A stretch of DNA of 64,000 bases from CAUZIB01 sp963578805 (GTDB lineage: Bacteria > Acidobacteriota > Vicinamibacteria > Vicinamibacterales > UBA8438), in assembly GCA_963578805.1 (NCBI GenBank), contig CAUZDY010000002.1:62001-126000 (forward strand). The letters are read 5' to 3'. The notes under the pieces are model-generated. The model had not been told where the DNA came from. It did no database searches and saw only the letters and a list, made by a program, of their open reading frames with translations. The translations under genes and the position numbers were made by a program. Shown one piece after another: positions 61,620 to 64,000 of the stretch. Numbering within the stretch: position 1 is the first letter of the stretch; the number at the start of each line of letters is the position of its first letter.

Positions 61620-63443
61620 ATGAGCTTGACACTTACGCTGACAACGATGGACGACAACGCCGACCAACGCCGAGCCCCAGACACGAGCGCGGTCGTCGTG
61701 ATCGCGGCCGCCTGTCTCATGGCGCTCGGCGTCAGCGGATCCGCGCAGGTCCAACCCAGTTCGACTGACTGGCCCAGCCAGAACTTGAACCTTGACAATA
61801 ATCGGTTCGCGCCGTTGGAGGAAATCAACGGCACGAACGTGAGTCAGCTCGCCGAGCGATGGTCTTATGAGGTTGGACCGACTGACAATATTGCGCAAAC
61901 CACCCCGCTCGTGGTCGACGGTGTGATGTATTTCCATTCGCACTCCACTCTCTTTGCCATCGACGCGGCCACCGGTCACGAACTGTGGACGGCGGTCCTT
62001 AACGCCGGATCGGATAGCGCTAGCCCCGTACGTGGACCGACCTTCGTTGACGGAACAATCTACGCTTATCGCGGCGCCGATCTCTATGCCATGAACGCCG
62101 ACACCGGTGTGCCGGTCGAGACGTTCGGAGACCAAGGGATATTGACGGTCGTCAGTAACGCCTTGCAAATGAAATACCCGGACGATTTCCCACCAAGTCT
62201 CGACCCGGTCAGTATCGGCTACCGCATCACCACGCCGCCGGCGCACTATGACGGAACCATGTATGTTGCGGCCGCGCTCTCCGAGGGACATATTCCAGGC
62301 GGTCTGGTCATAGCTACCGACGCCGACACCGGCGCCATTAAGTGGGTGTTCAACACGATTCCACAGGGCCCACAGGACGAAGGCTGGGAAATTGCGCGCG
62401 ATACTTGGGGCGACGGTGCCCGCGCCGGTGGTGGCATCTGGACTCAACCAGCGGTCGACCCGGAACTGGAGATGGTGTACGTCAATGCTGGTAACCCATC
62501 ACCCGACTACGACGGGTCGGCGCGGGTTGGGATCAACCTATTCAGTAATAGTACGATCGCGCTCGACCTTCACACCGGCACACTACAGTGGCACTACCAG
62601 GCGGTGCACCACGACCTCTGGGACTGGGACCACGTGACGGGTCCGGTGCTGTTTGATGTGACTGGCGACGACGGCCAGACCATCAAGGGGCTTGCCGCAG
62701 CCGGCAAGAACTGTCTCTTCTACATGTGGAATCGAGAGTCTGGAGAACCGCTTCACGCGATGGTAGAAACGGTCGTGCCCACCGAGACCGACGTGCCGGG
62801 TGAGCAGGTCTGGCCGACACAGCCGATCCCGCATAATGCCGCCGGAGTACCGATGACTCCGCTCTGCGCCACCTTCGTCTCGCTCGACGATCCGGAACTG
62901 GCGGCTCGCTCAGCGCAGATGTACGCGCCCTACTGGATCAGTAAATCAGTCATCGTGCCGCACGGCGGCTCCAGCTTCGGTTCACCCTCGTTCAGCCCCC
63001 GCACTGGCCTGGTCTACGTCACCGGGAAAAACGGCGCCATTGCGCTCGTCGTTAACCCGGTCGGCGACACCCTCGAACCTGGACCGGACTCCCGCGGGCA
63101 CACCGAAAACTTCGATAGTATCGATCGGCTCAGTGAAGACTTTCCACCAGAAGTCACGGTCTCGGCATACGATCCGCTGAGCGGCGAGCAGACGTGGCAG
63201 ACGATACTTCCGGCGAGAACATCGATCGGTGCCAGCGGCAACATGGTGACGGCAGGCGACCTGGTGTTCCAAGGTGTCGAAGATGGGGGATTTTACGCGC
63301 TGAACGCCAAGACGGGCGAGATGCTTTACCGGTTCGATGCCCCTCGACCGATTCGGGCGAACCCGATGACGTATGAGGTCGCCGGTAAACAGTACGTGAC
63401 CATCGTTGCAACCAACACGGTAGTCACGCTGGCGTTACCGTAG
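61620..63443 (+). CDS. PQQ-dependent dehydrogenase-like beta-propeller protein, secreted
   Basis: 607 residues; M10 (MDDNADQRRA...) is an alternative start. Signal peptide ends at GVSGSAQ. PQQ-propeller repeats: WPSQNLNLDNNRFAPLEEIN, VDGVMYFHSHSTLFAIDAAT, LWTAVLNAGS, LVIATDADTGAIKWVFNTIP, WHYQAVHHDLWDWDHVTGPV (core HxDLWDWD), FYMWNRESGEPLHAMVETVV, GGFYALNAKTGEMLYRFDAP. Periplasmic quinoprotein dehydrogenase of alcohol, sugar or polyol type; the LWDWDHVTGPV variation differs from that of the enzyme at 26614. Divergent from the epoxide hydrolase. No cytochrome c domain. A weak promoter-like TTGACT...TATTTT lies near 61487-61515. Confidence 0.9.
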   Translation: MSLTLTLTTMDDNADQRRAPDTSAVVVIAAACLMALGVSGSAQVQPSSTDWPSQNLNLDNNRFAPLEEINGTNVSQLAERWSYEVGPTDNIAQTTPLVVDGVMYFHSHSTLFAIDAATGHELWTAVLNAGSDSASPVRGPTFVDGTIYAYRGADLYAMNADTGVPVETFGDQGILTVVSNALQMKYPDDFPPSLDPVSIGYRITTPPAHYDGTMYVAAALSEGHIPGGLVIATDADTGAIKWVFNTIPQGPQDEGWEIARDTWGDGARAGGGIWTQPAVDPELEMVYVNAGNPSPDYDGSARVGINLFSNSTIALDLHTGTLQWHYQAVHHDLWDWDHVTGPVLFDVTGDDGQTIKGLAAAGKNCLFYMWNRESGEPLHAMVETVVPTETDVPGEQVWPTQPIPHNAAGVPMTPLCATFVSLDDPELAARSAQMYAPYWISKSVIVPHGGSSFGSPSFSPRTGLVYVTGKNGAIALVVNPVGDTLEPGPDSRGHTENFDSIDRLSEDFPPEVTVSAYDPLSGEQTWQTILPARTSIGASGNMVTAGDLVFQGVEDGGFYALNAKTGEMLYRFDAPRPIRANPMTYEVAGKQYVTIVATNTVVTLALP

Positions 63444-63571
63444 GCACTCCCGAGCTATCAGCACGCGAACGCCACGGCTTAATGGTCGGCCGCATAGGAG
63501 ACTTCTCTCCTTGAGCCCGAATTCCTGTTATCCTGCGGCGGTCACCTATCCCTTCGTCCGAGGAGACTTCG

Positions 63572-64000
63572 ATGTCCCACCGATCCGGTTATATCCTGCT
63601 GGTCGTCTTACTGGCCCTCACCTGGAACCAGACAAGTCAGGCGCAATCGCTCGACCTGCTTATCCGGGGCGGCCGCGTCATCGATCCGCGCAACGGCATT
63701 GACGAGATTCGCGATGTTGGAATCATCGACGGCCGTATTGCCGAGGTCGCCACTGGAATCGACGCGACCAGAGCCGAGACTGTCGTCGACGCGGTTGGAC
63801 TCGTGGTGGCACCGGGTTTCGTTGACCTGCACACCCACGTTTTTTTCGGTACACAACCAAACTCAGCCTACAGCGACGGGCACAGCGCAATACCGCCTGA
63901 CGGTTTCACGTTCCGGTCGGGCGTAACCACAATCGTCGATCTTGGCGGATCCGGTTGGCGTGACTTTATCCAGTTCAAGGAGCAAGTTATCGAGCGCTCG
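63572..64000 (+). CDS. Amidohydrolase family protein (C-terminus outside window)
   Basis: The frame runs off the right edge; only the first 143 residues are seen. AGGAG lies ahead of the ATG at 63572. Signal peptide (YILLVVLLALTWNQTSQAQS). The mature start is typical of amidohydrolases/deacetylases: LDLLIRGGRVIDPRNGIDEI, RDVGIIDGRIAEVA, VVDAVGLVVAPGFVDLHTHV with the metal-binding His-x-His, and SGVTTIVDLGGSGW. Secreted amidohydrolases of this type (dihydroorotase/imidazolonepropionase-like) are common in this lineage. Substrate unknown. Spacing of 128 bases from the PQQ dehydrogenase suggests a separate transcript. Confidence 0.88.
   Translation, partial: MSHRSGYILLVVLLALTWNQTSQAQSLDLLIRGGRVIDPRNGIDEIRDVGIIDGRIAEVATGIDATRAETVVDAVGLVVAPGFVDLHTHVFFGTQPNSAYSDGHSAIPPDGFTFRSGVTTIVDLGGSGWRDFIQFKEQVIERS

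Noticed and set aside
1..64000. CRISPR arrays, prophage or insertion sequences
   Set aside because: No regularly spaced repeats, no transposase, integrase or phage structural genes seen on either strand.

Overview
This window looks like a stretch of chromosome from a member of the Acidobacteriota, most likely the class Vicinamibacteria. That is an inference from gene content: an Oar-type TonB-dependent receptor with an N-terminal carboxypeptidase-regulatory domain, two DUF5916 outer-membrane proteins, two periplasmic PQQ-type beta-propeller dehydrogenases, a long secreted M14 peptidase, many signal-peptide hydrolases, and an unnamed secreted family that opens with a 'RPNLQGIWDF' motif. Several real starts are GTG or TTG. 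No rRNA, tRNA, CRISPR array, phage or insertion sequence could be supported.

Layout. 1-1.6 kb: two minus-strand secreted proteins, one cut by the window edge. 1.8-5.6 kb: gpmI, a small unknown protein and an orphan N-terminal subunit of methylmalonyl-CoA mutase. 5.6-8.1 kb: minus-strand operon of inositol-phosphate synthase, a small membrane protein and an ABC ATPase, divergent from a methyltransferase. 9-14.2 kb: ZIP transporter, a gene fragment, polA and pcnB. 14.2-18.8 kb: rhomboid protease, then an M23 peptidase-DUF1015-serC operon. 19-22.4 kb: an aminotransferase overlapping an oxidoreductase-SelD fusion. 22.6-31.4 kb: trxA, lipoproteins, an aminotransferase, a PQQ dehydrogenase, a HugZ-like protein and small proteins. 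32.1-38.4 kb: a plus-strand run of GNAT, N-acyl/N-succinyl amino acid racemase (MenC family), a Mo-cofactor-sulfurase-like PLP enzyme and an M14 peptidase. 38.4-45.3 kb: minus-strand MFS exporter, fumarase, rRNA/tRNA methyltransferase and a large DUF5916 protein. 45.9-49.6 kb: a second DUF5916 protein, a glycosyltransferase-like protein and hspQ. 49.6-64 kb: secreted proteins, the TonB receptor, hydrolases, a second PQQ dehydrogenase and a truncated amidohydrolase.

The most striking points are: (i) a DNA polymerase I that appears to have lost its proofreading residues and carries a natural tyrosine at the dideoxynucleotide-selectivity position; (ii) the selenium-activating fusion protein translationally coupled to an aminotransferase; (iii) a probable D-amino-acid racemisation operon; and (iv) at least five decayed genes that automated calling would miss or mis-call: a beta-CASP metallo-hydrolase tail with three in-frame stops, an Hsp20 fragment overlapping an M1 aminopeptidase fragment, a carboxypeptidase-regulatory tail, and a broken copy of the 'LQGIWDF' family whose intact copy lies 3.5 kb away.

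Functionally the window is a mix of housekeeping (glycolysis, TCA, serine synthesis, DNA repair, RNA polyadenylation and modification) and an envelope/periplasm-centred lifestyle of peptide and amino-acid scavenging: M14, M1 remnant, racemase, four aminotransferases (SerC included), TonB receptor and periplasmic oxidation. No strongly novel multi-gene defence or biosynthetic system was seen.
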